Part shown: positions 21,721-33,053 of the stretch, in pieces
Position numbering within the stretch: the stretch's first letter is position 1
How the letters are laid out: every line of letters begins with the position of its first letter
Assembly: GCA_026168455.1 (NCBI GenBank)
Contig: CM047431.1
Location: 8,330,943-8,394,942, forward strand
DNA length: 64,000 bases
Source: Theocolax elegans
Taxonomy: Eukaryota > Arthropoda > Insecta > Hymenoptera > Cerocephalidae
Direction: 5' to 3'
The notes under the pieces: model-generated
Database searches by the model: none
What the model was told of the DNA's origin: nothing
Seen by the model: only the letters and a program-made list of their open reading frames with translations
Program-made: the position numbers and the translations under genes

Positions 21721-22965
21721 ATGGGTAGAAAAAGAAGGCGAAGAGTTGAAATAGTCAACATCCCGAGTGATTCGGAATCCGTTGATGGGCTTGGCAAAGG
21801 ACACCCACAGATAAACCTCTTGCTTCAGTAACTGATAGTTATTCAGATGATCAGACATCAGATGAAGAAGACACTGGACCATCTCAAGAAAATCAAGAAT
21901 GAAAATCGATTAGTAGACCGAGATCCGATATTCCATTCACTAAAAGTTTTGGACCGAATATCCCTGAAAATATTACTGACTCTCCATCGAAGATCTTCTT
22001 ACACCTCTTCTCTGATCATATCCTTGATCTCATTGTAGAACAAACGAATCTGTATATCGGTCAGAAACAATCAAAACAGAATCCCATTACAAAGGATGGG
22101 CTAAAGATATTTTTGGGGATAAATATACTCATGGGTGTGAAAAAGAGTACATGCCAGCCAAACCGATCAAACGTGGGTATAAAATTTAGACTCGAGCAGA
22201 CGAATCTGGTTTCATCTGTGAATTTCAAATATATACCGGCAAATGTGAAACTAATGAGAAAGGACTAGGATCTAGAGTAGTAAAGGATCTCACACGAGAG
22301 CTAGTTGGTGGCAATCATCATGTGTATTTTGATAATTTCTTCACTAGGTGTGACCTCATGTTATCTTTGAAAGATGATCACATTTTTGCATGTGGTACAG
22401 TGAGGAAAATCGTAAAGGATTACCCAAAAGTGAGAAATTGGACAAAAAACACATGGATAAAATGGATGGATAAAAAGAACGTTTATTTTTTGTCAAACTG
22501 ATATGATGATCCATCTGAAGTTACAGTGGTGAATCGCAGGCAAAAGGATGGATCTCTCATTCCAGTAAATAGTCCTGTACTGTGCTCAGACTACAATAAA
22601 CACATGGGATACGTAGGCTACGCTGACCGGTTACTCTCTAGCTATAAAATTGATTGGAAGTCTCGGAGATGGTGGCTGAGATTATTTTGGCATTTCGTTG
22701 ACGTCTCTGAGGTCAACTCATTCATTTTATACTCGAATCAAGGCCAAAATTGACATTGAAGAAATTCAGAGGAAAACCTCATGTACCAATCGAGAAGCGA
22801 CGTTGTCAAGCAGCTCATATGCCTGCTTTCGTAAATAAATCGAGGAGATGTGCGCATTGTAATAGTAAAGCTGACCAGAGGAGAAACGGATGGATGTGCA
22901 TCACCTGTAATGTTCCTTTATGTCTTCTGTCGACTAGAAACTGCTATCGAGCTTGGCATGAGTGA
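21721..22965 (+). pseudogene. piggyBac-type transposase, decayed and internally deleted
   Basis: Starts ATGGGTAGAAAAAGAAGG, with an acidic N-terminus in two frames (SDDQTSDEEDTG). The DDE_Tnp_1_7 N-terminal block follows (FGPNIPENIT, LFSDHILDLIVEQTN, GLKIFLGINILMGV at about 21,955-22,135). Near 22,145 the frame jumps, probably over a large deletion, to PAKPIKRGYKI, then VYFDNFFT with a catalytic-type Asp near 22,327, and WMDKKNVYFLSN followed by a stop (22,501). The open part is 22,526-22,753, with a DYNKHMGYVGYAD block where the family has further catalytic Asp residues. The C-terminal cysteine-rich zinc domain (RRCAHCNSK...CITCNVPLC) is intact at 22,838-22,965 in another frame. Inactive. 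Confidence 0.83.
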
Positions 22966-23014
22966 TTTGTGAAGATTTTAGGAAATTTTTGAACATCTAC
23001 GGGAATCTATTGTG

Positions 23015-23227
23015 AAAAAGAATAAATAATAATAAAAGAAAAATAATAAAAAAAAAAAAATAATAATACAAAAAATAATACAAAAAAAAATAAAAAAAAA
23101 TAATAAAAAAAATAATACAAAAAAAAATTAAAAAAAAAAATAAAAAAAAAATAAAAAAAATAATAAAAAAAAAATAAAAAAAATAAAAAAAATTATAAAA
23201 ATATAATAAAAAAAAAAATTAAAAAAA
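23015..23227. repeat. A-rich low-complexity tract (AAAAAATAA)n
   Basis: About 200 bp of A-runs separated by TAAT, directly after the piggyBac reading frame. Probably replication slippage from a poly(A)-like seed. Confidence 0.85.
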
Positions 23228-23329
23228 ATGGAGCTAGATCACATCACGTCCTCGTCGTTAGCTCTGGGTTATGCTGAGAATGGGAAAATTTTACTATATT
23301 TAGCTGACATTATACTTGACGTTCAGAAT

Positions 23330-23540
23330 CCATTATCTTCAGTAACGGATTTTGACATTTGGATATCAAATTCGTTATTAGCAACCCTGAAAACCACTGT
23401 ATACAAGGTTTCATGGGTATACAATCCGAAATAGGAAAACTGGCTATCCGCCATTTTGAATTCGCCATCTTGGATGCGGAATTTTGACATTTAGATATCA
23501 AATTCATTATCAGCGACCTCGAAAACCCTAGGATACGAAG
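23330..23540 (-). repeat. Two tandem blocks forming the right inverted arm of the piggyBac relic
   Basis: On the minus strand, two units of about 130 bp each contain AGGGTTTT-AGGTCGCTG-like and GAATTTGATATC-like motifs followed by AATGTCAAAATCCG. They are related to the single arm at 21,180-21,290. Confidence 0.5.
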
Positions 23541-24095
23541 TTCCGTGAGGATATCATCAATAGAAAAAATGTGTACCTCAGAGGGTTAATGCCGAGCTTC
23601 CAGAATGGCATGTTGATTATAAAGTGCGAGAAAGAGAGAAGTTGCACTATACACACAGTATACGCGCGTCGGATCGGCCCAGTCAAGCGGACGAGATGCG
23701 ACTGTTGTGTCAAGCGCATGTGCGCCGACTTGCTGATCGACTCAACACGACGAACTCGGTGATTCCGAGTCGAGCCGTCGGGAGATACGTTGTGAACCGT
23801 GATTATTATTACCGAGAGTAGTTAATTTTTATTAATTGTTTTTCGAGCTTCCTAAGGTAAGAATTTCTAACTTCCTTCTCTGTTTTGCCAGCTTCCCGTG
23901 TAGCTGTGGGGTTGTGCGTGTGTCTGCGGTAATCGCGATTGTAGTATAAATAATTTTGCCGCGTGAACGCGGCCATGACAATTTTACGTTTCAACATGTA
24001 TTAATTTTATTATAATTAAAGAATCCAGCTTATGTTAAAAGTGTTGTTTTATTCATGTTTGGGAGCCGTTCACCCTGATCCCCAGTGAACGTGTT
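23541..24095. other. Unassigned GC-moderate block, then AT spacer
   Basis: 23,630-23,800 is CpG-rich with short open frames and no recognisable protein. A GGTAAG splice-donor-like site at 23,855 cannot be given meaning alone. A (TA)n tract at 24,099-24,121 borders the next element. Confidence 0.35.
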
Positions 24096-24121
24096 TTAAT
24101 ATATATATATATATATATATA

Positions 24122-26742
24122 TGGGTGGTTCTCTGTAACATCGAAGATGAAAAAAATTAATATTGCTATAACTGTGGGAATATGTTTTAGAGGTATCCAG
24201 TAGTTCTCCTGAATTTTTTCAGATTTTTTCTGGGCCATTATTTTAAGTTACAGAGAGTCAAAGTTGACATTTTAGCACTTTTTTGCATTATATGCCCATT
24301 TTCATGAATTTTTAGCTCCCAGGGGATGCATTTTTCACTAAAAACATAAGTAAGACTTTTTTTGTAAAATTTTCCGAACTTTTCATTAAAAATACTTTTA
24401 AAGACATAAATGTATGCTGTCACACTCTTGTAAGCCATTTAAACCTTAAATAGTGAAAATCAGCAATTCTGCTCCGGACTCTGGTAACCCAATACTGTCT
24501 AAAAGATGTCTTTTTATAGTCAGAAACTGCCTAAAAATTTCGAGAGTGGGTCTAAATCATTAAGATCACTTATGGTCAAAATATCCGGGAAAAGTGCCCG
24601 AAATATTAATAGAAATGTATATTTGTTGCCTTATAACGATGAATCTATTAGCATGATCATTGCAAAAAAATTTGTGCACTTACCTTGAAGTGGTAAAAAA
24701 GTATATTCACTTGTTTCACTATCCATCTAATCCCCTGTAAGCTGCTAAAAATACAAATATTATTATACAAATGTAAAAAATTAATTTTTAAACATTTATA
24801 ATGCTGAATTTTTAGTTTTACATCCCTTACAAGAATTATAATACTAATCTGAAGGATTACTATAAATATATAAACATCATTATTACAATAACTGAATATA
24901 CGTATTTAATACAAAAGATATATAAATAAATCGGATATATAATTATAATGAATAATATGATAACGTGACAGTGACAAGTTTGTGAAATCTAAACAATGTA
25001 TTGCTGAATAATAATAATAATAATGTTGATACTTTTATAGTAATCCTTCAGATTAGTATTATAATTCTTGTAAGGGATGTAAAACTAAAAATCCAGCATT
25101 ATAAATGTTTAAAAAATAATTTTTTATAATTTTATAATAATATTTGTATTTTTAGCAGCTTACAGGGGATTAGATGGATACTGAAACAAGTGGAGATACT
25201 TTTCTACCATTCCAACGTAAGTGTATAAATTTTTTTGCAATGATCATGCTACTAGATTCATCGTTATAAGGCAACAAATATACATTTTTATTAATATTTC
25301 GGGCACTTTTCCCGGATATTTTGACCATAAGTAATCTTAATGATTTAGACCCACTCTGGAAATTTTTAGGCAGTTTCTGACTATAAAAAGACATCTTTTA
25401 GACAGTATTAGGTTACCAGAGTCCGGAGCAGAATTGCTGATTTTCACTATTTAAGGTTTAAATGGCTTACAAGATTGTGACAGCATACATTTATGTCTTT
25501 AAAAGTATTTTTAATGAAAAGTTCGGAAAATTTTACAAAAAAAATCATACTTATGTTTTTAGTGAAAAATGCATCCCTTGGGAGCTAAAAATTCATGAAA
25601 ATGGGCATATAATGCAAAAAAGTGCTAAAATGTCAACTTTGACTCTCTGTAACTTGAAATAATGGCCCAGAAGAAATCTGAAAAAATTCAGGAGAACTAT
25701 TGGATACTTCTAAAACATATTCCCACAGTTATAGCAATATTAATTTTTAAACATTTATAATGCTGAATTTTTAGTTTTACATCCCTTACAAGAATTATAA
25801 TACTAATCTGAAGGATTACTAAATATATAAACATCATTATTACAATAACTGAATATACGTATTTAATACAAAAGATATATAAATAAATCGGATATATAAT
25901 TATAATGAATAATATGATAACGTGACAGTGACAAGTTTGTGAAATCTAAACAATGTATTGCTGAATAATAATAATAATAATGTTGATACTTTTATAGTAA
26001 TCCTTCAGATTAGTATTATAATTCTTGTAAGGGATGTAAAACTAAAAATCCAGCATTATAAATGTTTAAAAAATAATTTTTTATAATTTTATAATAATAT
26101 TTGTATTTTTAGCAGCTTACAGGGGATTAGATGGATACTGAAACAAGTGGAGATACTTTTCTACCATTCCAACGTAAGTGTATAAATTTTTTTGCAATGA
26201 TCATGCTACTAGATTCATCGTTATAAGGCAACAAATATACATTTTTATTAATATTTCGGGCACTTTTCCCGGATATTTTGACCATAAGTAATCTTAATGA
26301 TTTAGACCCACTCTGGAAATTTTTAGGCAGTTTCTGACTATAAAAAGACATCTTTTAGACAGTATTAGGTTACCAGAGTCCGGAGCAGAATTGCTGATTT
26401 TCACTATTTAAGGTTTAAATGGCTTACAAGATTGTGACAGCATACATTTATGTCTTTAAAAGTATTTTTAATGAAAAGTTCGGAAAATTTTACAAAAAAA
26501 ATCATACTTATGTTTTTAGTGAAAAATGCATCCCTTGGGAGCTAAAAATTCATGAAAATGGGCATATAATGCAAAAAAGTGCTAAAATGTCAACTTTGAC
26601 TCTCTGTAACTTGAAATAATGGCCCAGAAGAAATCTGAAAAAATTCAGGAGAACTATTGGATACTTCTAAAACATATTCCCACAGTTATAGCAATATTAA
26701 TTTTTTTCATCTTCGATGTCACAGAGAACCACCCATATATAT
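24122..26742. mobile_element. Foldback element, copy 2, with both termini
   Basis: The left terminus ATGGGTGGTTCTCTGT and the right terminus ACAGAGAACCACCCAT are exact reverse complements and sit in (TA)n. Each arm of roughly 700 bp reads inward with near-perfect inverted symmetry to a short AT-rich loop (first centre near 24,950). The element has grown by an internal 957-bp tandem duplication. Open frames of 60-74 codons occur on both strands at mirrored positions and appear to be by-products of the palindrome. No transposase. The right end was later the target of the 12-kb gypsy element. Confidence 0.85.
24781..26697. repeat. 957-959-bp tandem duplication inside the foldback element
   Basis: 24,781-25,739 is repeated as 25,740-26,697. 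The repeats are almost identical; one visible difference is a 2-bp loss in GGATTACTATAAATA (24,859) versus GGATTACTAAATA (25,817). The junction is at TTAATTTTT, a sequence present at both breakpoints, which fits microhomology-mediated or slippage joining. Confidence 0.88.
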
Positions 26743-27665
26743 TGTAACGGTGTGCTTGCCCGGGGAAAACTTACTGAGTCGTTCGTCTTATATACCTTTA
26801 GTTCGTGGCGAACGAATTTATCTAGTTTCGCCGACTAGATATCGCACACTTAATGACTCAAGACAAACTATATGTATATGTAAGTTGTTTACAAAAATCT
26901 TCCCGCGCAGCGGCTGACTCGAAGGGAAACGGAGGAATGAAATTATAATACGTCGGTTGGAAAAAAATATAAATCAACACGGGTTGAACTAAATTAACAA
27001 TTAATAGATTTATTTAGTAAAAACAAATGATTGAAAACAATAACATTTATCAGTATGGTCGAGGTCAAAACGCACGGAGATTGAGTCGAAAACACCGACT
27101 CAACGCGAGAGGAGAAAGGGGTACGCGAACTAACTAACTTAATATTATTCGTACGATCGCATTAAATAAAACAGATAATAATTATTCGCGCGGAAGTGGT
27201 ACCACTTACTTTTATTTATCTTCCTCGGACCTCGAATACCGGAAAAGAACAACTCATCTCTCCTATCGTCTCTTTCCCGTTCAAAAGGAAAAATGTCGGT
27301 GGGAGAATATCTCGACCACCGATCACTTTCTTTCGTGTGCGTGTATAACACCACGGCACCTGAATACACCGTAAAACAAAAGTCACCCACGGTATGACGC
27401 ACGAGTAGTACAACCGGCAGAACTCCACGGAAAACTTGCGGATAAAAAAAAATACAATTAAACCGGTATGTCTCGTCTCACGTGTCGTCGCGATCTTGTC
27501 TCCCTATCGAGTTGTCGTGCGCGCACGACTCTCCCCCCAATTCCTTCTCTCGTTGCGCGGATATCAGCCGTTCGCGCCGTCGGCTATGCCTATATCTATT
27601 TATAGCATTCGTCTCTACCTACCTGATTCGTATAATGTTAAGTGAGTACATCACTTACCATTACA
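26743..27665 (-). mobile_element. 3' LTR of the 12-kb gypsy element (923 bp)
   Basis: On the minus strand begins TGTAATGGTAAGTG and ends CACCGTTACA. Identical over long stretches to the 5' LTR (37,625-38,701), except that it lacks a 154-bp block which in the 5' LTR lies at about 37,797-37,951. Since the LTRs are copied from one template at insertion, the block was lost from this copy afterwards, or recombination mixed two variants. Confidence 0.9.
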
Positions 27666-27685
27666 TCCCCCTGCCAGATTCCGCA
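27666..27685 (-). promoter_or_regulatory. Polypurine tract of the 12-kb gypsy element
   Basis: Minus strand ...CTGGCAGGGGGA immediately before the 3' LTR start TGTAATGG. A purine run at this position primes plus-strand DNA synthesis in LTR retroelements. Confidence 0.75.
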
Positions 27686-27856
27686 TACTGGGTATGTGGT
27701 ATCTGTACCAGAAATACGAATAAAGGATAGGATATAACGACTCGGGTATGACAAAGAATGAACTCACTCAAAGGAACTACATCGGGAGTATATAAAAAAA
27801 ACTATATTTCACTATCTTACATATTTATATATTTACAATGAGGTACCGCTACACAT

Positions 27857-28864
27857 CTACCCCTGTTTTTTATGCTGATTCTCGCGGTACCTCTCCTTCT
27901 TCTGCCGCCGGATCTCCTTGTGCTTCGACCTCCTCGGACAGTCCTCCGGATCGAGGACCCCCCACTCCCTACATATGGAGCATTTCGGCTCAGACCCTCT
28001 CTTCGGTCCTGGAGTTCTACCCTCCAAATTAGCCTGAGCCCGCTCTTCCTCTTCACGAGCTCTGGCTAACCGGCGTTGGGCCTCCTTGACCCTTTACTCG
28101 AGCCTAAGCCGATCCTCGTGGGCCCTCCGAGCGGCTTCTTCGCGCCTCTGCCGTTCCTTGGCACGAGCGGCTTCCGCCTCTCTTTCTCTCCGATCCGCCC
28201 TCATGGCCGACACCGCTTGGCGCTCCGCCTTGCGGTGCTCAATCATGGCCTCCCAGGGATCAGTTTTATCGGAGGCTTCGGGGAACTTCGCCTTGAATTC
28301 ATCGAACAAGGCGAAGGCGTGTTTTTTGGCAATTGACGTGGCCTTAAAGGACTCACGGGCCTTGGTCAACGCCTCCAACACGGTGCACCACGCCTCTTCC
28401 CCGTTCTCCGATAGATCCTGTGGGGTCGGACCGGATCGAGACGTCGAAGCCTCGCTCGGATCCGGAGTACTCCTTCCCGGGCGCCGAAGAGGAGTGTACT
28501 CCTCTGAATCTCCCGGGAGTTGGTTGGGGAGCCGGACCTCCGGCTCCCTGGGCTGTTGTTCAGCCCTGAACCTTGGCGGCGGTGGACCTGCGGGGATCGG
28601 GCCTGTAGCCTGGGGTAGTTCCGGCTCGACTACCAGGCCGCTGGATGGATGAACGGGTATTCCATCCGGACCATCCTCCACTATCATTACCGCGTCTCGG
28701 TCCGCCTGCCTCCGCCGTCGCTCCTCCTCCTCGTCTCTCACGGCCTGGTCCACGGCGGTGGTTATGCCATGGAGGAGCTCCAGCGTCTGTGGCTCATTTA
28801 TGCCACTCTTGATGAGGCGGGCCACCAACAGCTCCAGCTGTTCGCTGTCGAACTGGATCAGCAT
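27857..28864 (-). pseudogene. Third ORF between pol and the 3' LTR (unknown function), one nonsense codon
   Basis: Starts ATG at 28,864 (MLIQFDSEQLELLVARL), reads 256 codons to a TAA at 28,094-28,096, then continues in the same frame for about 78 further codons to TAG at 27,857-27,859. The N-terminal helix-rich part is followed by a proline- and serine-rich linker (PPPPRFRAEQQ, DPSEASTSRSG) and a long, very charged helix rich in Arg, Glu and Ala that is likely to form a coiled coil. After the stop come KCSICREWG and DPEDCPRRSK, a possible zinc-binding C-X2-C...C motif, and a basic end. No signal peptide or membrane segment, so it does not look like an env. The gag gene is elsewhere. I do not recognise the family. 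A post-pol ORF also occurs in the gypsy relic at 49.6-50.1 kb. Confidence 0.7.
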
Positions 28865-28936
28865 CTAAACAAACAGATACCAATTGTCAGGGTCATTCCA
28901 ATCTCAGAGTAAATTCCATTAGCCTAACCTAACTAA

Positions 28937-30815
28937 CTAACGCTTTGTCATACCCCGTGGTCGACCTCTACCACGTTTAACTTGTCCACGGTGACTTACA
29001 TTAGAGACAACATTCGCTCGGTTTCGCGGTATCGCAACGACTTTAGCATGTTTGCGCGGCCTACCTCTACTTCGTTTAATAGGGGGTGCGTTCTCGGTCG
29101 GATTACCGTTATGTTCCTCGCATGGAACTTCGCTCGCTCGCGTCTCGTCGTTCGAGACGTCTTCGCTCGCAGAAACTGTATTATCAGGTTCCTCCTCCAG
29201 CGTAGGTTGACCGATCTCGATGTCGTCTACTTCTCCGTACTCATCCCCGTGATCTTCGGATAAGTACGGTTTGAGATACTGTACATGTCATTTCTCTTCA
29301 TTACCTCGGGCATCTTGTATTTTGACGGTGTTCGAACCGTAGCTATAAACTACCAAATATGGGCCAACGTATTTCGGGGATGACTTGGCCGAAATACCTT
29401 GAGCACTGGATGAAAGGACTCGATTCTTCTTCCACACTAGGTTTCCAACTTCAAAAGATGCAGCTCTTCGCCCGGCATTGTAGTAATTGGCCGATGCTTT
29501 CTTGTAAAGCTCAGGTAATCTTGACAGCCGATCACTCCACTCAAGCAAACGTTGGTATTCCACACGTTGCTGAACCAGCTCGTCTTGCGCTCTACGAGCT
29601 GTACCGGGTGGCTCGGGTTGCCGGCCATAGTTTAACATGGCCGGGCTCCATCCTGTCGAGCTTTGTATCGCTGTATTTAGAGCGAATACTAAGTCGGGGA
29701 GTTTCTCATCCCATGTGTTGTGCTTTTCTGTGATATAGGACGCGATCATTGTCTTCAACGTCCTATTAGCACGTTCAACAGGATTAGCCTGAGCATGGTA
29801 AGGAGGAATCGTCGTATGGAAAATCCCTCGTTCCACTAGGTAGTCATCCACGAGTTTATTCTTAAACTCAGTTCCGTTGTCGGACAGAAACACCTCTGGG
29901 GTACCATAACGTGTGATGACTCGCTCATGCAACTCTTTTACGATGGTCCTAGCATTAGCTTTCCGAATCGGGACCGCCTCGATCCAGCGCGTAAACAAAT
30001 CCTGAAAGACCAAGATGTATTCGTAACCATGTTTCGACCGCGGAAGTGGGCCAGTGACGTCACCTGCTACAACTTGCCATGGTTTCTCTATCACGCGTCT
30101 ACCCATCAAACCCATGGGTGGACGTTGCTCCACTTTACACTGTTGGCAGACCTGACATTTGCGTACATATTCTCCGACTTCGGCGTAGTACCGTGGCCAA
30201 TAATACATTTTAGCCACTCTAGCAAATGTCTTCTCCCTACCTAAGTGTCCAGCAGTCGGATCATCATGACACTCACGGAGTATGGCTTGCCTATGCTCCT
30301 CTGGTACAACCAGTTTCCAAGCGTCATGGTCCTCCATCACGTCGTCTAACTCGTTATCGACGCGATACGAATACAAATTGCTACCTGTTATCTTCCATTC
30401 CGGAAAATCTCTAGGTCGCTCTGATACGTCTTTCAGCCATGAGAGGTACCAAGGATCTTTTGTAGTCTGGCTCCAAGAAACTGAAGCGATGGCCGGCTCG
30501 TCTTCCTCGTACATGCGAGAAAGTGCATCAGGAACATAATTTAGAGCTCCCTTCCTATACTCAATTGTAAAATTATGAGATTGGAGTTCCAATGCCCATC
30601 TTGCGAGCCGACTCGTTGGATTGTGTATATTGCACAGCCAACGGAGACTACCATGATCAGTTATAACTTTAAACTGGTAACCCTCAATATACTGTCGAAA
30701 TTTTCTAATTGCCCATACTACGGCCAAAGATTCCCGTTCTGAGACGCTATAGTTACGTTCTGCTGGTGAGAGTACTCTACTGGCAAACTCCAGGACTCTC
30801 TCTACTCCGTCAACG
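28937..30815 (-). pseudogene. gypsy pol, 3' part: RNase H and integrase with AT-hook tail
   Basis: Open from 30,859 to 29,288 (523 codons; the first ~18 codons come from the inserted copy). RNase H continues with RVLSPAERNYSVSERE and VITDHGSLRWL. The integrase has a zinc finger (His197, His205, Cys235, Cys238, counted from 30,859) and a catalytic triad Asp267, Asp327 (LSDNGTEFKN), Glu362 (PVERANR) with the correct D-34-E spacing. A GPY/F-type module follows (KYVGPYLVV). At 29,288-29,290 a TGA replaces the codon just before HVQYLKPYL, where relatives usually have Trp. The frame then continues 116 codons to TAG at 28,937, through an acidic segment and two AT-hook motifs (RSRGRPRK, RGRGRPRG). 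AT-hooks bind AT-rich DNA and could bias integration. Integration and template degradation are the inferred roles. Confidence 0.88.
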
Positions 30816-31329
30816 GCTCCGCGATCGTAGCGTAGTCGGGTATAAACCGTCGGTACCAAGATGCCATCCCGAGGAATCGTCTCAGCTGCTTGAGATTTCG
30901 GGAGCCGAATATTTTTGAATCGGCTCCGTCTTGGCTGGATCAGGTCTTATCCCATCACGATTGACTCGTACACCCAAATATCTTACTTCGGGTTGACAGA
31001 AAACACATTTCTCTCGGTTTACCGATAAACCGGCTTCAGTTAAACGAGGTCAACACCTCCTTTAGCAACAGTTTGTGCTCTTCGAAGGTTTCCGTCACGA
31101 CAATGATATCGTCGAGATAAGAGTAAGCATTCGGTTCGAGAGCAGGTCCAATCACCTGGTCTATCATACGTTGGAACGTCGCGCCAGCATTGCCAACCCA
31201 AAGGGCATACGAGTAAACTGGAACAAACCCATTCCAGGCACCGTAAATGCTGTAATTGAGCGCGATTCCATTTGTAGTGGTATTTGGTGATAGGCGCAGT
31301 TCATATCTATCGTTTCTACTCCGTCAACG
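30816..31329 (-). repeat. 499-bp second copy of RT sequence inserted in pol, flanked by a 15-bp repeat
   Basis: 30,816-31,314 copies 31,514-32,011 (with single-base indels, for example TTCGGGAGCC for TTCGGGGAGCC). It sits about 200 bp away in the same orientation. TCTACTCCGTCAACG occurs on both sides (30,801-30,815 and 31,315-31,329), so the target was duplicated. The copy splits the RNase H coding region and shifts the frame. Confidence 0.88.
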
Positions 31330-33053
31330 ACCTGTGTTAATACTGCACCGATACCGGTGTCACTGGCGTCTGTTTGAATGGTATACTCGCCATTCTCATC
31401 AGAAGTCTGTAGAACGGGTGCAGTCATCAGCAGTGCTTTGAGTCGCTGAAATGCACCTTCTTGTTCTTGGAGCCATTCATATTTTTGGTCTTTCTTCGTA
31501 AGACGCGTTAAAGGCTCCGCGATCGTAGCGTAGTCGGGTATAAACCGTCGGTACCAAGATGCCATCCCGAGGAATCGTCTCAGCTGCTTGAGATTTCGGG
31601 GAGCCGAATATTTTTGAATCGGCTCCGTCTTGGCTGGATCAGGTCTTATCCCATCACGATTGACTCGTACACCCAAATATCTTACTTCGGGTTGACAGAA
31701 AACACATTTCTCTCGGTTTACCGATAAACCGGCTTCAGTTAAACGAGTCAACACCTCCTTTAGCAACAGTTTGTGCTCTTCGAAGGTTTCCGTCACGACA
31801 ATGATATCGTCGAGATAAGAGTAAGCATTCGGTTCGAGAGCAGGTCCAATCACCTGGTCTATCATACGTTGGAACGTCGCGCCAGCATTTGCCAACCCAA
31901 AGGGCATACGAGTAAACTGGAACAAACCCATTCCAGGCACCGTAAATGCTGTAATTGAGCGCGATTCCATTTGTAGTGGTATTTGGTGATAGGCGCAGTT
32001 CATATCTATCGTAGATATATATCGGGCTCTTTTGAGTTTGCGTAAAATATCCTGCATAAACGGCAAAGGATACGCATCAGGTTTGGTCAAAGCGTTGACC
32101 TTCCTGAAATCAATGCAAAAACGCCTTGCATTTTCGCCCTTCTTAGCCATCACCACTGGACTGGACCAACCACTACTAGACGGTTCTATAACGCCTGTCT
32201 CAAGCATCTCTCGAACTTGTCGATGCATCTCCTCCCGAATCTTGTCGGAGACGGGATAATACCTTTGTTTGATCGGCCGCGCCGAACCGACGTCGATAAC
32301 ATGTTCAACATCGTATGATCGGCCGATCTTTGGCAAAGTACTGGACAGCACTTGATCCAGAAGTTCACGCAGTTGTCGGCGCTCATCTTCTGTCGCGTCG
32401 GCCACACCCGCTGACGATAGCGAAGCGTATCCACTTTCAATACTCGCCACTTCCAGCTGTAATAACTGAGATGACCCTTTGAAGTATAAACAGTCGGAGT
32501 CTGGGTCTAGAACTGCTCGGAATGCTCGAATGAAATTCACTCCTAAATAGCATTCCGCATCTAAATTTGGCATAATTGCGACCCGTATATCTCGCGTGTC
32601 TTTACCGATGGTAAAAGGTAGCATAACATGTCCACACAACTGGTGTGTGCTACCATCCGCAAGCTTAGCACTACCTGCTTGCTTATCGAGAATGGATCTG
32701 CCAAGAGCGGTTGCCAACTGCAAACCGTTCAAACCCATGACCGTTGTTGATGCACCTGGATCAAACAACGCTCGGATCCGGTATCCACCGATATCGATTT
32801 GACACCACCAGCGCGTCTCATCTTCTGGACTATAAACTCGCTGGTTTGGTTTCGGAGTAATTTTTAAAATTTTACTCGTGACCGGATCCGTCCTAACTTC
32901 TCTGGGATCACTTATCGTCAGATCTTCTTGACGCATCTCTGCAGCTTGACTGCCTCGAGATTCGAGGATTACGACCGCTTTTCCGGGGACTCCCTCAACC
33001 TCGGGATCAGCGGCTGTCCCCTCTAGCCGCTTCCCCGCGCGTTTTTTGCACAA
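31330..33053 (-). pseudogene. gypsy pol, 5' part: protease, reverse transcriptase, start of RNase H
   Basis: Entered from gag by a -1 frameshift at 33,041-33,047; the codons from 33,053 read MCKKRAGKR. The protease active site is ALFDPGAS (Asp98, D-P-G rather than the common D-T/S-G). RT shows FCIDFRKVNALTKPDAYPLP, STIDMNCAYHQIPL, QFTRMPFGLANAGATFQ and the catalytic YLDDIIVV (413-417), then [16 protein letters not shown]. RNase H begins TIQTDASDTGIGAVL (about 558-573). At about residue 580 it runs into the inserted 499-bp copy and out of frame, so a full pol cannot be made. Up to that point there are no stops. Confidence 0.9.

Noticed and set aside
24238..26619. Repeated 60-74-codon ORFs in the foldback element
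   Set aside because: They occur as mirror images on both strands because of the inverted repeats, vary in frame between copies and show no domain.
28086..28652. 188-codon plus-strand ORF
   Set aside because: Antisense shadow of the charged, GC-rich third ORF of the gypsy element; Ser/Gly/Arg-rich with no family resemblance.
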